From assembly GCF_024508665.1 (NCBI RefSeq), contig NZ_JANINP010000001.1, positions 1 through 64,000 of the forward strand: a stretch of 64,000 bases of DNA. Direction: 5' to 3'. A program made the translations under genes and the position numbers. Below the pieces are notes generated by a model that saw only the letters and a program-made list of their open reading frames with translations, had not been told where the DNA came from and ran no database searches. The stretch comes from Sphingomonas sp. (GTDB lineage: Bacteria > Pseudomonadota > Alphaproteobacteria > Sphingomonadales > Sphingomonadaceae). This document shows, one piece after another, positions 24,856 to 33,601 of this stretch (its first letter is position 1; every line of letters begins with the position of its first letter).

Positions 24856-25314
24856 TTAACGCGCGCGGACCAAAGCGGCGTCAAGCGCCTGCAGGAAACG
24901 CGAGCGGTCGGCCTTGGAGAAGGCGGCCGGCCCGCCGATCTGATCGCCCCCCGCGCGCAGATCGGCCATGATCGCCCGCGTGGCGATCGCTGCGCCGATC
25001 GAGCTCGTCGTGAATGGCTTGCCGGTGGGTGCCAGCACTTGCGCTCCTGCCTTGAGCGCGCGGTCGGCGAGCAGGATGTCGGCGGTGATCACCACTGCGC
25101 CCGGCCCGGCATTCTCGGCGATCCAGTCGTCGGCGGCATCGAAGCCGTCGCTGACCACGATGCGGGTGATCAGCGGGTGCGCGGGGACGCGGAGATGGCT
25201 GTTGCTGACGACCCAGACGGGGACCTCCAGCCGCCAGGCGACCTTGTAGACCTCGTCCTTGACAGGGCAGGCGTCGGCATCGACCAGGATGCGGCGGGTG
25301 CGTGGGGTGTTCAT
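24856..25314 (-). CDS. YaiI/YqxD family (DUF188) protein
   Basis: 152 aa from ATG 25314. RRILVDADACPVKDEVYKVA near the N-terminus, then PVWVVSNS, VVSDGFDAADDWIAENA, GAVVITADILLADRAL and the conserved tail TRAIMADLRAG. DUF188 proteins have a PIN-like fold with an acidic cluster (the two Asp of DADACP, and others) and may be nucleases; no biochemical role is established. Normal length for the family. Confidence 0.92.
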   Translation of the reverse strand: MNTPRTRRILVDADACPVKDEVYKVAWRLEVPVWVVSNSHLRVPAHPLITRIVVSDGFDAADDWIAENAGPGAVVITADILLADRALKAGAQVLAPTGKPFTTSSIGAAIATRAIMADLRAGGDQIGGPAAFSKADRSRFLQALDAALVRAR

Positions 25315-25337
25315 AGGGCGTCCCCTAAGTTTAGCTC

Positions 25338-25367
25338 CGTCATGCCGGACGTGTTCCGGCATCCAAG
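25338..25367. repeat. Half copy of repeat family III
   Basis: CGTCATGCCGGACGTGTTCC plus GGCATCC-like sequence forms one arm hairpin of the family seen at 4876-4971 and 22766-22873; the second arm is missing. Confidence 0.55.
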
Positions 25368-25470
25368 GCGCAACAACAGCTGAGTTCCGTTGGGGAGGGT
25401 TGGACCCCGGAACAATTCCCGGGGTGAGGTTTGGCGAGAACGAACGCGCCTTCGTCCGACGTAGGCAATT

Positions 25471-27234
25471 TTACGACTGCGGCCGCGGTCCCTTGTTCGG
25501 GCGTGGTCCCTTGCGGTGTGCATGCGGCGGACGGCCGCGGCCTTGCGGCGGGCCCTGCCGGCGCGGGGCGCCGCCCTGGCCATCACCGCTCGGCGCCGCA
25601 CGATGCAGCGTTGCGCGGGCCGGCGCTGGTGCCGGCCCCGCGCCATCGACAGGCTCGATCCGCACGCCGCTATCGTCCTCGCCGTCGGCGCCAGCGCTCT
25701 TGAGCACGGCGGCGGCAAAGCGTCCGGCAATTGCGCGGGGAATCTGGAAGCCGGTTTCGTTGGCCTGGATGCGGATCGCGCCGACCTCGTTCTTGGTGAT
25801 CCCGCCGCGGCGGCAGATCAGGGGCAGGATCCAGCGGGGATCGGCATTCTGGCGGCGGCCGATATTCATGCGGAACCAAACGGTATCCTCGAATCCCTGG
25901 CGATGATGCGCCTTGGGGCCCTCGGGCACGCGGTCGATCATTTCCTCGGGCGCCGGCATGGCGGCGCGATGGGCGTGGACCAAAGCCGCCGCGATCTCCT
26001 GCGGCGACTTGTTCTTGAGCAGTTCCTCGCCGATCACCCAATCGTCGGGATCGGGCTCGACCGGTGCGCTCAGCGCCTCGATCAGGCGGTCGCGATCCTT
26101 CGCCCGGATGTCATCGGCGGTCGGCACCGGCACCCATTCGGCGGCGATGCGCGCCGAGCGCAGCATCATCTCGACCCGCCGGCGGCGCGGATAGGGCACG
26201 ATCAGTACCGCGGTGCCCTTCTTGCCGGCGCGGCCGGTGCGGCCCGAACGGTGCTGGAGCACTTCGGCGTCGCGCGGCATCTCGACATGGATCACCAGGC
26301 TGAGCGTGGGCAGATCGATGCCGCGTGCGGCGACGTCGGTCGCGACGCAGACGCGCGCGCGGCGATCGCGCAGTGCCTGCAGCGCATGGTTGCGCTCGTT
26401 CTGGGAATGCTCCCCGGACAGAGCGACCGCCGCGAAACCACGCTCGACCAGGCTGGCGTGGAGATGCCGGACATTGTCGCGCGTCGCGCAGAACAGCATC
26501 GCGGTCTCCGCCTCGTAAAAGCGGAGCAGGTTGATCACCGCATGCTCGATATCCGCTGGGGCGACCGCGACCGCCTGGTACGAGATGTCGCCATGGCCGC
26601 GATCCTCGCCGACGGTCGAGATGCGCAGCGCGTCGCGCTGATACTTTTTGGCGAGCGCGACGATCTGGCGCGGCAAGGTCGCGGAGAACAGCAGCGTGCG
26701 GCGTTCGGCGGGAGCGGCGTCGAGCAAGGTCTCGAGGTCCTCGCGAAAGCCCATGTCGAGCATCTCGTCGGCCTCATCGAGCACCGCGACGCGCAGGTTC
26801 GACAGGTCGAGCGCGCCGCGCTCGCCATGGTCGCGCAACCGCCCCGGCGTGCCGACGACGACGTGCACGCCCTGCGCCAGCATGCGGCGTTCGCGCGACG
26901 GATCCATGCCGCCGACACAGGTCGCAATGCGCGCGCCGGTCTTGGCGTAGAGCCAGGACAATTCCTTGGCGACCTGAAGCGCAAGCTCGCGGGTCGGCGC
27001 GATCACCAGTGCCAGCGGCGCGCCGGCGGGCGGCGTCTGGCCTTTGTGCAGGAGCTCCTCCGCCATGGCGAGACCGAAGGCGACGGTCTTTCCCGATCCG
27101 GTCTGGGCGGAGACAAGCAGGTCGCGGCCGGAGGATTCCGGTTTGCTGACTTCAGCCTGGACGGGAGTCAGTGCTTCGTAGCCGCGCGCGGTCAGCGCGT
27201 CGGCGAGCAGGGAGGGGAGGTGAGAAAAGGGCAT
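25471..27234 (-). CDS. DEAD-box RNA helicase with DbpA-type RNA-binding domain
   Basis: 587 aa from ATG 27234 (MPFSHLPSLLADAL). Q motif region, Walker A AQTGSGKT at 43-50, PTRELALQ, GTPGRL, DEAD at 153-156, SAT, then helicase-C motifs (CATDVAARGIDLP, HRSGRTGRAG). Around residues 440-510 is a DbpA/CsdA-like RNA-binding fold (VWFRMNIGRRQNADPRW, GGITKNEVGAIRI). The tail is a long Ala/Pro/Gly then Arg/Lys-rich stretch (GRGRPPHAHRKGPRPNKG) that binds RNA non-specifically. Such proteins act in ribosome assembly, RNA turnover and cold adaptation. The protein is related to DeaD/DbpA; I do not assign a symbol. Confidence 0.93.
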   Translation of the reverse strand: MPFSHLPSLLADALTARGYEALTPVQAEVSKPESSGRDLLVSAQTGSGKTVAFGLAMAEELLHKGQTPPAGAPLALVIAPTRELALQVAKELSWLYAKTGARIATCVGGMDPSRERRMLAQGVHVVVGTPGRLRDHGERGALDLSNLRVAVLDEADEMLDMGFREDLETLLDAAPAERRTLLFSATLPRQIVALAKKYQRDALRISTVGEDRGHGDISYQAVAVAPADIEHAVINLLRFYEAETAMLFCATRDNVRHLHASLVERGFAAVALSGEHSQNERNHALQALRDRRARVCVATDVAARGIDLPTLSLVIHVEMPRDAEVLQHRSGRTGRAGKKGTAVLIVPYPRRRRVEMMLRSARIAAEWVPVPTADDIRAKDRDRLIEALSAPVEPDPDDWVIGEELLKNKSPQEIAAALVHAHRAAMPAPEEMIDRVPEGPKAHHRQGFEDTVWFRMNIGRRQNADPRWILPLICRRGGITKNEVGAIRIQANETGFQIPRAIAGRFAAAVLKSAGADGEDDSGVRIEPVDGAGPAPAPARATLHRAAPSGDGQGGAPRRQGPPQGRGRPPHAHRKGPRPNKGPRPQS

Positions 27235-27428
27235 TCTGTCTCGATGGCAAAAACGGCGTCGGCCCGGGGCGAATGGCGCCGGGCGGCTAACGCGGTACGG
27301 ATGTGGATTGGTCCGGCCCCTTACGCGCTTTTTGGCGATTTGGCAAAAGCGAGGGTGAGGCATAGCCGAGAGTTATGGGCGAGGGCATAAAAGAGCGTGC
27401 GCGCCCTCGTTGCCATCAAACTGACGCG

Positions 27429-27438
27429 GTGACGTCAC
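27429..27438. promoter_or_regulatory. Perfect palindrome GTGACGTCAC in a divergent promoter region
   Basis: The 297-base gap between the divergent helicase and TonB-receptor genes holds GTGACGTCAC and nearby TGACG and TGACA half-sites, with a GTCAC at 27455-27460. A dimeric regulator site is plausible; the regulator cannot be named. Confidence 0.3.
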
Positions 27439-27531
27439 GACGCTGACACCGGCACGTCACCCGCCTGCAAAAACCCATCCCTAGGCGCGGCGCGACCGCA
27501 GCATCGCTGCATCAGCAAAAGGGATAAAAGG

Positions 27532-30042
27532 GTGGCCAACCGAGCACTTACCGTGCGCTGCGGACTCGTAGCGTTCCTCCTGACCGCAAGTCCGGCGGCG
27601 CTTGCCCAGAGCGCGCCGGTAGCCGTCGACAGCGAGGCGACGCCCGACGGGAAAACCAACCAGGACATCGTCGTCACCGGCCGCGCCGGCGCGGGCGAGC
27701 GCACCAAGCTCGATACCAGCTACGCAATCACCACGCTCAACAACGATGCGCTGCGCTCGCGCGCCGCATCGAGCGTGACCGAGACGCTGAAGTCGGTCCC
27801 GGGCTTCTGGGTCGAGGCGTCGGGCGGCGAGGGATCGGGCAATGTCCGCGCCCGCGGCATTCCGGTCGACGGCTTCGGATCGATCAACCTGCTCGAGGAC
27901 GGTTTGCCGGTGCAGCACGATCCGGCGCTGGGCTATCTCAATGCCGACCAGGCGTTCCGCATGGACGAGTCGATCGACCGCGTTGAGGTCGTACGCGGCG
28001 GCCCGTCCTCGGTCTTCTATTCGAACGCGCCGGGCGGCGTGGTCAATTTCATCACCCGCAAGCCGGGCGACGAACTGTCGGGCCGCGCGCGCATGCTCTA
28101 TGGCCCGACCGCAGACTTGTACCGCTTCGATGGCTGGATTGGCACGCCGCTGGTCGATGGCTGGAAGTTCGACATCGGCGGCTTCTATCGCAACGAGCGC
28201 GGCGTTCGCGACCCGGGCTATACCGGCAACAAGGGCGGCCAGATCCGCGCCGACCTATCCAAGGATTTCGGCAATGCGCAGATCGCGCTCAGCTACAAGC
28301 ATCTGGCCGATAACGCGATCTTCTATACCGGCATCCCGCTGACCAAGGATTCGGACGGCAATATCGTCAGCCTGCCGGGGTTCGACGCGCATTACGATAC
28401 GACTGCGAGCCGCGAGACCGCGTTCCTGACGCTGAAGAGCGCGAACGGACCGGTATTCTTCAACAACACCGACGGCACGCGCATCCGGCTCAACCAATAT
28501 TCGGCCATGGCCGATTGGGAATTCGCGCCCGGCTGGAAGCTGTCGAACAAGGCGCGCTATCGCGACAGCAACACGGTGCGCAACGGCGTCTATCCGGCCT
28601 CGGTCAGCACCGCGGCGGCGCTGCTCACACAATATGGATCGTCGCTGCTCAAGGCCTATCCTGGCGCGACGAGCGTCCAGCTCCGCTACGTCGATACCGG
28701 CCAGGCGTTCGACGTGGCGAACCAGAACGGCAATGGCGACGTGTTCATCAACGCCGCGCGGCCGGTGACGGTCGACGAGAGCGAGTTCGTCGACGATCTC
28801 CATCTCGCGCACCGCTTCCAGATGGGCAGCATGACGCACGATTTCGCCCTGGGTTTCTATTACGCCCACATCCGCGAGACGTTCAAACGCTACTCGGCGT
28901 CGACCCTGCAGGACGTGTCGGGCAATTCGCGGTTGCTGGATCTGGTCGCGCTCAACGCGTCGGGCCAGGTGATCGGCGCGCTGACCCAGAACGGCGTCAG
29001 CCGTTACGGCTCCGAATTCGCCAACGGTTACGGCAAGTCGGACGTCTTCGCCCTTTACGGGTCGGACGAATGGCAGATCACGCCGCAATTGCGCCTCGAT
29101 GGCGGCATCCGTTGGGAGAAGGTGACCGCCAAGGGTGCGCAGGAAGGTCAGAAGACGGTCAATCTCGGCGATCCGACCACGCTTGCCGACGATCAGGTGC
29201 TGACCGGCAACGGCGTCTTCACGCCCTATGACCGCAGCTTCGACCATGTCGGTTACACGATCGGCGCGGACTGGCAGTTCAGCCACAGCGCGGGCGTCTT
29301 CGCGCGTTACACCTCGGCGTTCCGCATGCCGAGCGTGGGTAGCTTCATCACCTCGGCCAACGCGCAGCCGGTGACGCAGGGGATCAAGATGTGGGAAGCG
29401 GGCTTCAAGCTCTCGACCCCGTTGGTCAGCTTCTACGCGACTGGCTTCCTGACCGATTTCGATGCCTATTCGATCGGCAATACCCAGTTCGACTCAAAGA
29501 CGATGGGCTATATTACCCAGACCGTCTACACCGACACGCGCGATTATGGCGTCGAGCTGGAAGCCACGATCCGGCCGGTTTCGTGGTTCGATTTCGCGGT
29601 CAATGCGACGATTCAGGACCCGACCTTCCGCAACCTGAAATATAACGAGCTGTCGGGCACGACACTGATTCCGCGCAATTATTCGGGCAACCAGCTGCTC
29701 CGCGTCCCGAAGCTCGGGCTGCGCGCCACGCCGGCGGTGACTCTGCTCGACGGCCGCTTCCGCGCGCAGATGGATGTCGAACATTATTCGAAGCGCTATG
29801 CCGACGCCGCCAACATCTCCAAGCTGCCGGCTTACACCGTGCTCAACGCCAGCGTCCGGTTCGACGTGACCAAGAGCATCTCGCTCTGGGCCTATGGCGA
29901 CAATCTGACCAACGCGATCGGGCTGACCGAAGGCAATCCTCGGGCGGGCGAGTTGACCAGCGGCCAGGCCAACGACCAATTGTTCATCGGCCGGCCGATC
30001 TTCGGCCGCAACTTCCGCTTCGCCGTCGACTTCGCCTTCTGA
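27532..30042 (+). CDS. TonB-dependent outer-membrane receptor coupled to a phosphoesterase
   Basis: 836 aa from GTG 27532, preceded by AAAGGGATAAAAGG. Signal peptide ending LAQS, TonB box QDIVVTGRAG, plug domain (TETLKSVPGFWVEASGGEGS, RVEVVRGGPSSVFYSNAPGG) and a barrel ending FRFAVDFAF with the terminal Phe. Its stop overlaps the start of the PHP-type phosphoesterase gene (TGATG), so the two are translated together. This suggests uptake of a phosphorylated or phosphodiester nutrient processed in the periplasm; the ligand is not known. Confidence 0.93.
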   Translation: MANRALTVRCGLVAFLLTASPAALAQSAPVAVDSEATPDGKTNQDIVVTGRAGAGERTKLDTSYAITTLNNDALRSRAASSVTETLKSVPGFWVEASGGEGSGNVRARGIPVDGFGSINLLEDGLPVQHDPALGYLNADQAFRMDESIDRVEVVRGGPSSVFYSNAPGGVVNFITRKPGDELSGRARMLYGPTADLYRFDGWIGTPLVDGWKFDIGGFYRNERGVRDPGYTGNKGGQIRADLSKDFGNAQIALSYKHLADNAIFYTGIPLTKDSDGNIVSLPGFDAHYDTTASRETAFLTLKSANGPVFFNNTDGTRIRLNQYSAMADWEFAPGWKLSNKARYRDSNTVRNGVYPASVSTAAALLTQYGSSLLKAYPGATSVQLRYVDTGQAFDVANQNGNGDVFINAARPVTVDESEFVDDLHLAHRFQMGSMTHDFALGFYYAHIRETFKRYSASTLQDVSGNSRLLDLVALNASGQVIGALTQNGVSRYGSEFANGYGKSDVFALYGSDEWQITPQLRLDGGIRWEKVTAKGAQEGQKTVNLGDPTTLADDQVLTGNGVFTPYDRSFDHVGYTIGADWQFSHSAGVFARYTSAFRMPSVGSFITSANAQPVTQGIKMWEAGFKLSTPLVSFYATGFLTDFDAYSIGNTQFDSKTMGYITQTVYTDTRDYGVELEATIRPVSWFDFAVNATIQDPTFRNLKYNELSGTTLIPRNYSGNQLLRVPKLGLRATPAVTLLDGRFRAQMDVEHYSKRYADAANISKLPAYTVLNASVRFDVTKSISLWAYGDNLTNAIGLTEGNPRAGELTSGQANDQLFIGRPIFGRNFRFAVDFAF

Positions 30043-31505
30043 TGCGTGCGGTTCGTCTTTTCGTCGCGCTGATCCTGGCCGCCATTGTCGCTCCTGCGGC
30101 GATGGCCGGTCAGGATCAGGTGCAGCCCGACGTGACCATGTCGGGCGTCGTCACCGGCAAGGATGCGATGACCTATCGCGAGGTGCCGTTCGACGTCCCC
30201 GCGGGTGTCGAGCGGATCACCGTCGCTTTGTCTTACGACAAGTCGAACAAGACGGTGATCGACCTCGGCGTCTGGGATCCCAAGCAGTTCCGCGGCTGGA
30301 GCGGTGGCTCGTACGACCGGGTGACGATCGCGGCGAGCGACGCCACGCCGGGCTATCTGCCCGGATCGATCCCGGCCGGCCGCTGGCACGTCCAGTTCGG
30401 CGTACCCAATGCTCGTCCGAACAGCAGCGCCGCCTACACCGTGAAGGTCTATTTCGATCGCGGAGCCGTTGCCCATGCCAGCGCCGCGATCGCCAACCCG
30501 CCACTCGTCGACAAGCCCGGCTGGTATCGCGGCGACCTCCATATACATGACGCCAACAGCGACGGCAGCTGCAAGAGTCAGCTCGGACGCAAGGTCCCGT
30601 GTCCGCTGTTCCGCACGGTCGAGGCGGCGAGCGCGTCGGGGCTCGATTTCATCGCGGTGACCGATCACAATACCGTCGCGCATTTCGACAATCTGCGCGA
30701 GCTGCAGCCCTGGTTCGACAAGATGCTCCTGATCCCGGGCGTGGAGGTCACCACGTTTCGCGGCCACACCAACATCTTCGGCCCGTCGCGCTTCGTCGAC
30801 TTCCGCGTCGGTACGGCGGGCGTCCCCAATCTGCCCGCACTCCAAAAGAGCGTCGCCGCGGCCGGCGCGATCATGTCGATCAACCATCCGGCCTCGCCGA
30901 GCGGAGAAATCTGCATGGGCTGCGGCTGGCTATGGACCGACACCGACTGGTCGCTGGTAACCGCAATCGAGGCGGTCAACGGGACCCATGTCGAGGGGCC
31001 TTATGCCGGGCTCGGCTTCTGGTACGCGCGGCTCAACGAAGGCAAGCGTCTGACCGGCATCGGCGGCAGCGACACGCACGACCCCGATGGCCCGTCGCGG
31101 ATCGGGCGGCCGACCACGGTGGTCTATGCCGACAGCCTGTCGGTCCCGGGCATCACCGCCGGGATCAAGCGCGGCAATGTGTTCATCGACACCGAAGGGA
31201 CGCGCGATCGTTTTTTCGAAATGGCGGTCGTGTCCGGCGGGCGCCGGGCGGTGATGGGCGAGCGGCTGCGTCCGGACGCGACGCTGTCGATCGAACTGCA
31301 TCTGGTCGCGGTGCGTGGTGCGGCGGTCGAGGTTGTCGCCAACGGCAAGGTCCTTGCGGGGCTCGGCTCGACGATCGACGGCGACGATGCGCGCGTGAAG
31401 CTATCGCTCGATCGCGCGCAAGCCTGTGGCTGGGTCAGCGCCAATGTGCGCGGCAAGACCGGGCTGCTGCTGATCGGCAACCCGATCTATATCGACTGTC
31501 GTTGA
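30042..31505 (+). CDS. Exported PHP-type metallophosphoesterase (CehA/McbA family)
   Basis: 487 aa. Signal peptide MRAVRLFVALILAAIVAPAAMA; residues about 30-140 form a beta-rich N-terminal domain of the bacterial prepeptidase-C type; residues about 160-400 are a PHP-like metal-binding domain with GDLHIH (His167, His169), VTDHNT (Asp208, His209), SINHPA (His282) and GGSDTHD (Asp344, His346). A CMGCGW motif (Cys291, Cys294) lies in between. Such enzymes hydrolyse phosphoesters or, as in CehA, carbamate esters. The ATG overlaps the TonB-receptor stop, so it is expected to act in the periplasm on the imported compound. The reaction class is certain only to the metallohydrolase level. Confidence 0.88.
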   Translation: MRAVRLFVALILAAIVAPAAMAGQDQVQPDVTMSGVVTGKDAMTYREVPFDVPAGVERITVALSYDKSNKTVIDLGVWDPKQFRGWSGGSYDRVTIAASDATPGYLPGSIPAGRWHVQFGVPNARPNSSAAYTVKVYFDRGAVAHASAAIANPPLVDKPGWYRGDLHIHDANSDGSCKSQLGRKVPCPLFRTVEAASASGLDFIAVTDHNTVAHFDNLRELQPWFDKMLLIPGVEVTTFRGHTNIFGPSRFVDFRVGTAGVPNLPALQKSVAAAGAIMSINHPASPSGEICMGCGWLWTDTDWSLVTAIEAVNGTHVEGPYAGLGFWYARLNEGKRLTGIGGSDTHDPDGPSRIGRPTTVVYADSLSVPGITAGIKRGNVFIDTEGTRDRFFEMAVVSGGRRAVMGERLRPDATLSIELHLVAVRGAAVEVVANGKVLAGLGSTIDGDDARVKLSLDRAQACGWVSANVRGKTGLLLIGNPIYIDCR

Positions 31506-31608
31506 GACGTTGGTTCTCGTCGTTCGGTGACGGGCGTCCGGCGGTTGCCGCAGGGCGTCCGCAATCCCATCTCTTGTGGTGCGTTTTTCCCCAATAAGAG
31601 GTGCCCCG

Positions 31609-32466
31609 ATGACGCTCCCCGCCGATCCCGTCTGGTTCATCACTGGCTGCTCGACCGGCTTCGGCCGCGAGCTTGCCAAGCTCGTGCTCGATCGCGGCTG
31701 GCGCGTGGTCGCGACGGCGCGCGGTAAGGACCGCGTCGCCGATATCGTCGAGATCGCGCCCGATCGCGCGCTGGCGGTCGAGCTCGACGTCACCGACAAG
31801 GCGCAGATCGACGCGGCGGTCGCGGCGGCGAAGGACAGGTTCGGCCGGATCGACGTGCTCGTGAACAATGCCGGCTATGGCTATCAGACCGCGATAGAGG
31901 AAGGCGAGGAGCAGGAAATCCGCGACCAGTTCGACGCCAACGTCTTCGGCCTGTTCGCGATGACGCGTGCGGTCTTGCCGGTGATGCGCGAGCAGGGCAG
32001 CGGCAATATCGTCAACATCAGTTCGGTCGGCGGTCTGCTCGGCTTCCCGGCCTCCGGCTATTATTCGGCGACCAAGCATGCGGTCGAGGGCTTCACCGAT
32101 TCCCTGCGCGCCGAAGTCGCGCCGCTCGGCATCGCGGCGATGTGCGTCGAGCCGGGGCCGTTCCGCACCGATTGGGCGGGCCGTTCGCTGCGCCAGACCA
32201 AGAACCGGATCGAGGCCTATGCCGAGACCGCGGGCAAGCGCATGGCGATGACCAGCGGCTATAGCGGCGAACAGCCCGGTGACCCGGTTCGCGCCGGCGA
32301 GGCGATAATCGAGGTGGTCTCGCGCGCCGACGTGCCGCGGCACCTGGTGCTCGGCAAGTTCGGCTATGAGACGGCGGTCGCCAAGCTGAAGGAACGGCTG
32401 GCGATCATCGAGGGCGACCGCGACCTCAGCCTGAGCGCGGACTATCCGGAGATGGCCGAGGCGTGA
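31609..32466 (+). CDS. Short-chain dehydrogenase/reductase
   Basis: 285 aa from ATG 31609 (AGAGGTG upstream). NAD(P)-binding ITGCSTGFGRELA, NNAGYGY, catalytic Ser in INISSVGG, YYSATKHA with Tyr and Lys. VEPGPFRTDW follows. It belongs to the classical SDR oxidoreductases of the ketoreductase-like type (Arg after the first strand, ATARGKDR, suggests NADPH). Substrate unknown. Its 3' end overlaps the convergent FUSC gene by 41 bases. Confidence 0.92.
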   Translation: MTLPADPVWFITGCSTGFGRELAKLVLDRGWRVVATARGKDRVADIVEIAPDRALAVELDVTDKAQIDAAVAAAKDRFGRIDVLVNNAGYGYQTAIEEGEEQEIRDQFDANVFGLFAMTRAVLPVMREQGSGNIVNISSVGGLLGFPASGYYSATKHAVEGFTDSLRAEVAPLGIAAMCVEPGPFRTDWAGRSLRQTKNRIEAYAETAGKRMAMTSGYSGEQPGDPVRAGEAIIEVVSRADVPRHLVLGKFGYETAVAKLKERLAIIEGDRDLSLSADYPEMAEA

Positions 32467-33529
32467 ATCGCTGAGCCGAGAGGAAGGCGGCGATCACCAG
32501 GCCGGCCGCGATCAACGTCGCGATCAGCCGGTCGATCAATAGCCCTTGCGCGATCGTCCCGCCGCCGCTGGTCAGCAGCAGGATCAGCGGCGTGGTGGCG
32601 GCGGTATAGGCGACATAGCTGCGCTTCCTCAGCCACGGGCTCGCCGCCGACAGTGCCGAGATGACGAGGACGAGCGCCCAACCCGGCAGCGGGTGGGAAG
32701 CGATTGCCTCGGTCGCCAGCACGCCCGCCGCGACTCCCATCGCACGTTGCATGACCTTCACTACCAGCCCGTCGCCTTGCCTTTGGGTCAGCAAGGCGAC
32801 GGCGACCGCGATCCAGCTGTAATGATGCTGCGGCATTGCCTCGCGCAGGACGACGGCGCAGGCGAGACAGGCCATCAGCCGCAACGGATAGATCCAAGCT
32901 GCGATGGTGGCCAACAGCCTCCGCCAGCGACGGAATAATTGCGTGAAGCTGGCGTTTGATCGTGGCTCGGCCAGGGCGATCTGCCCGATCCCCCACCGTC
33001 GCGCCAGGGCTCCGATCGCTAATGCGCATAAGGCCGCCCAGATCGCCCCTTCGGCAATCAGAATGGTGAGCAAAATGCGGTCGGACGCATGCGTGGCGAT
33101 GCCGAGCCCGATCGTGACGAACACGATGAAACGCTGGCTGGCGGCGGCAGCCGGCCGGCTGAATCCGCCGAGCAATGCGGCCATCCCCGCGACCAGCACG
33201 AGACTGGTGTCACTCCACCAGCCGTGGCGCGCGATCAACGCGGCGACGATGGCCGCCCCGATCGCCGCGAGCACGATGTCGCGAACAGTTCGCCAATGCT
33301 CGGCCAGGCTCGCGCCGCGCGGGGCGTTGCCGACCCACATCGCGCCGAGCGAGGCGGCGAGCCCCACCCGCGGATGTCCGACCAGCACTCCGATCAGTAT
33401 CGGCACACCCATGCCGAGCGCGGTGAGCGCCATCGCCGAAGGATCGAGCGCATCCGCCCCGTCCCATTCCAGCGCTCCGCCGAACACCGCGCGGGTGCCA
33501 ATGACGGCTCGAGAAAAAGCGGGTCTCAT
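32426..33529 (-). CDS. FUSC-family integral membrane protein
   Basis: 367 aa from ATG 33529; no good Shine-Dalgarno is seen, and a GTG nine codons upstream is the alternative. Two blocks of about five transmembrane helices (LTALGMGVPILIGVLVG, LVLVAGMAALLGGF, and later MACLACAVVLREAMPQHHYSWIAVAVALL, WALVLVISALSAASPWL) separated by a basic segment with FRRWRRL. This two-fold layout and the HYSWIAVAVAL motif match FUSC/aromatic-acid exporter-like proteins (YccS/fusaric acid resistance group). Efflux or anion permease role inferred. Its C-terminus overlaps the SDR gene. Confidence 0.75.
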   Translation of the reverse strand: MRPAFSRAVIGTRAVFGGALEWDGADALDPSAMALTALGMGVPILIGVLVGHPRVGLAASLGAMWVGNAPRGASLAEHWRTVRDIVLAAIGAAIVAALIARHGWWSDTSLVLVAGMAALLGGFSRPAAAASQRFIVFVTIGLGIATHASDRILLTILIAEGAIWAALCALAIGALARRWGIGQIALAEPRSNASFTQLFRRWRRLLATIAAWIYPLRLMACLACAVVLREAMPQHHYSWIAVAVALLTQRQGDGLVVKVMQRAMGVAAGVLATEAIASHPLPGWALVLVISALSAASPWLRKRSYVAYTAATTPLILLLTSGGGTIAQGLLIDRLIATLIAAGLVIAAFLSAQRFTPRPSPDSPRSG

Positions 33530-33601
33530 AGCCGCGCGGCTAGGGCCGGCCTCCACGATGAGGCAAGGAGATGATGAGGCGAGCTTAGAAAAGGACGGGA
33601 T

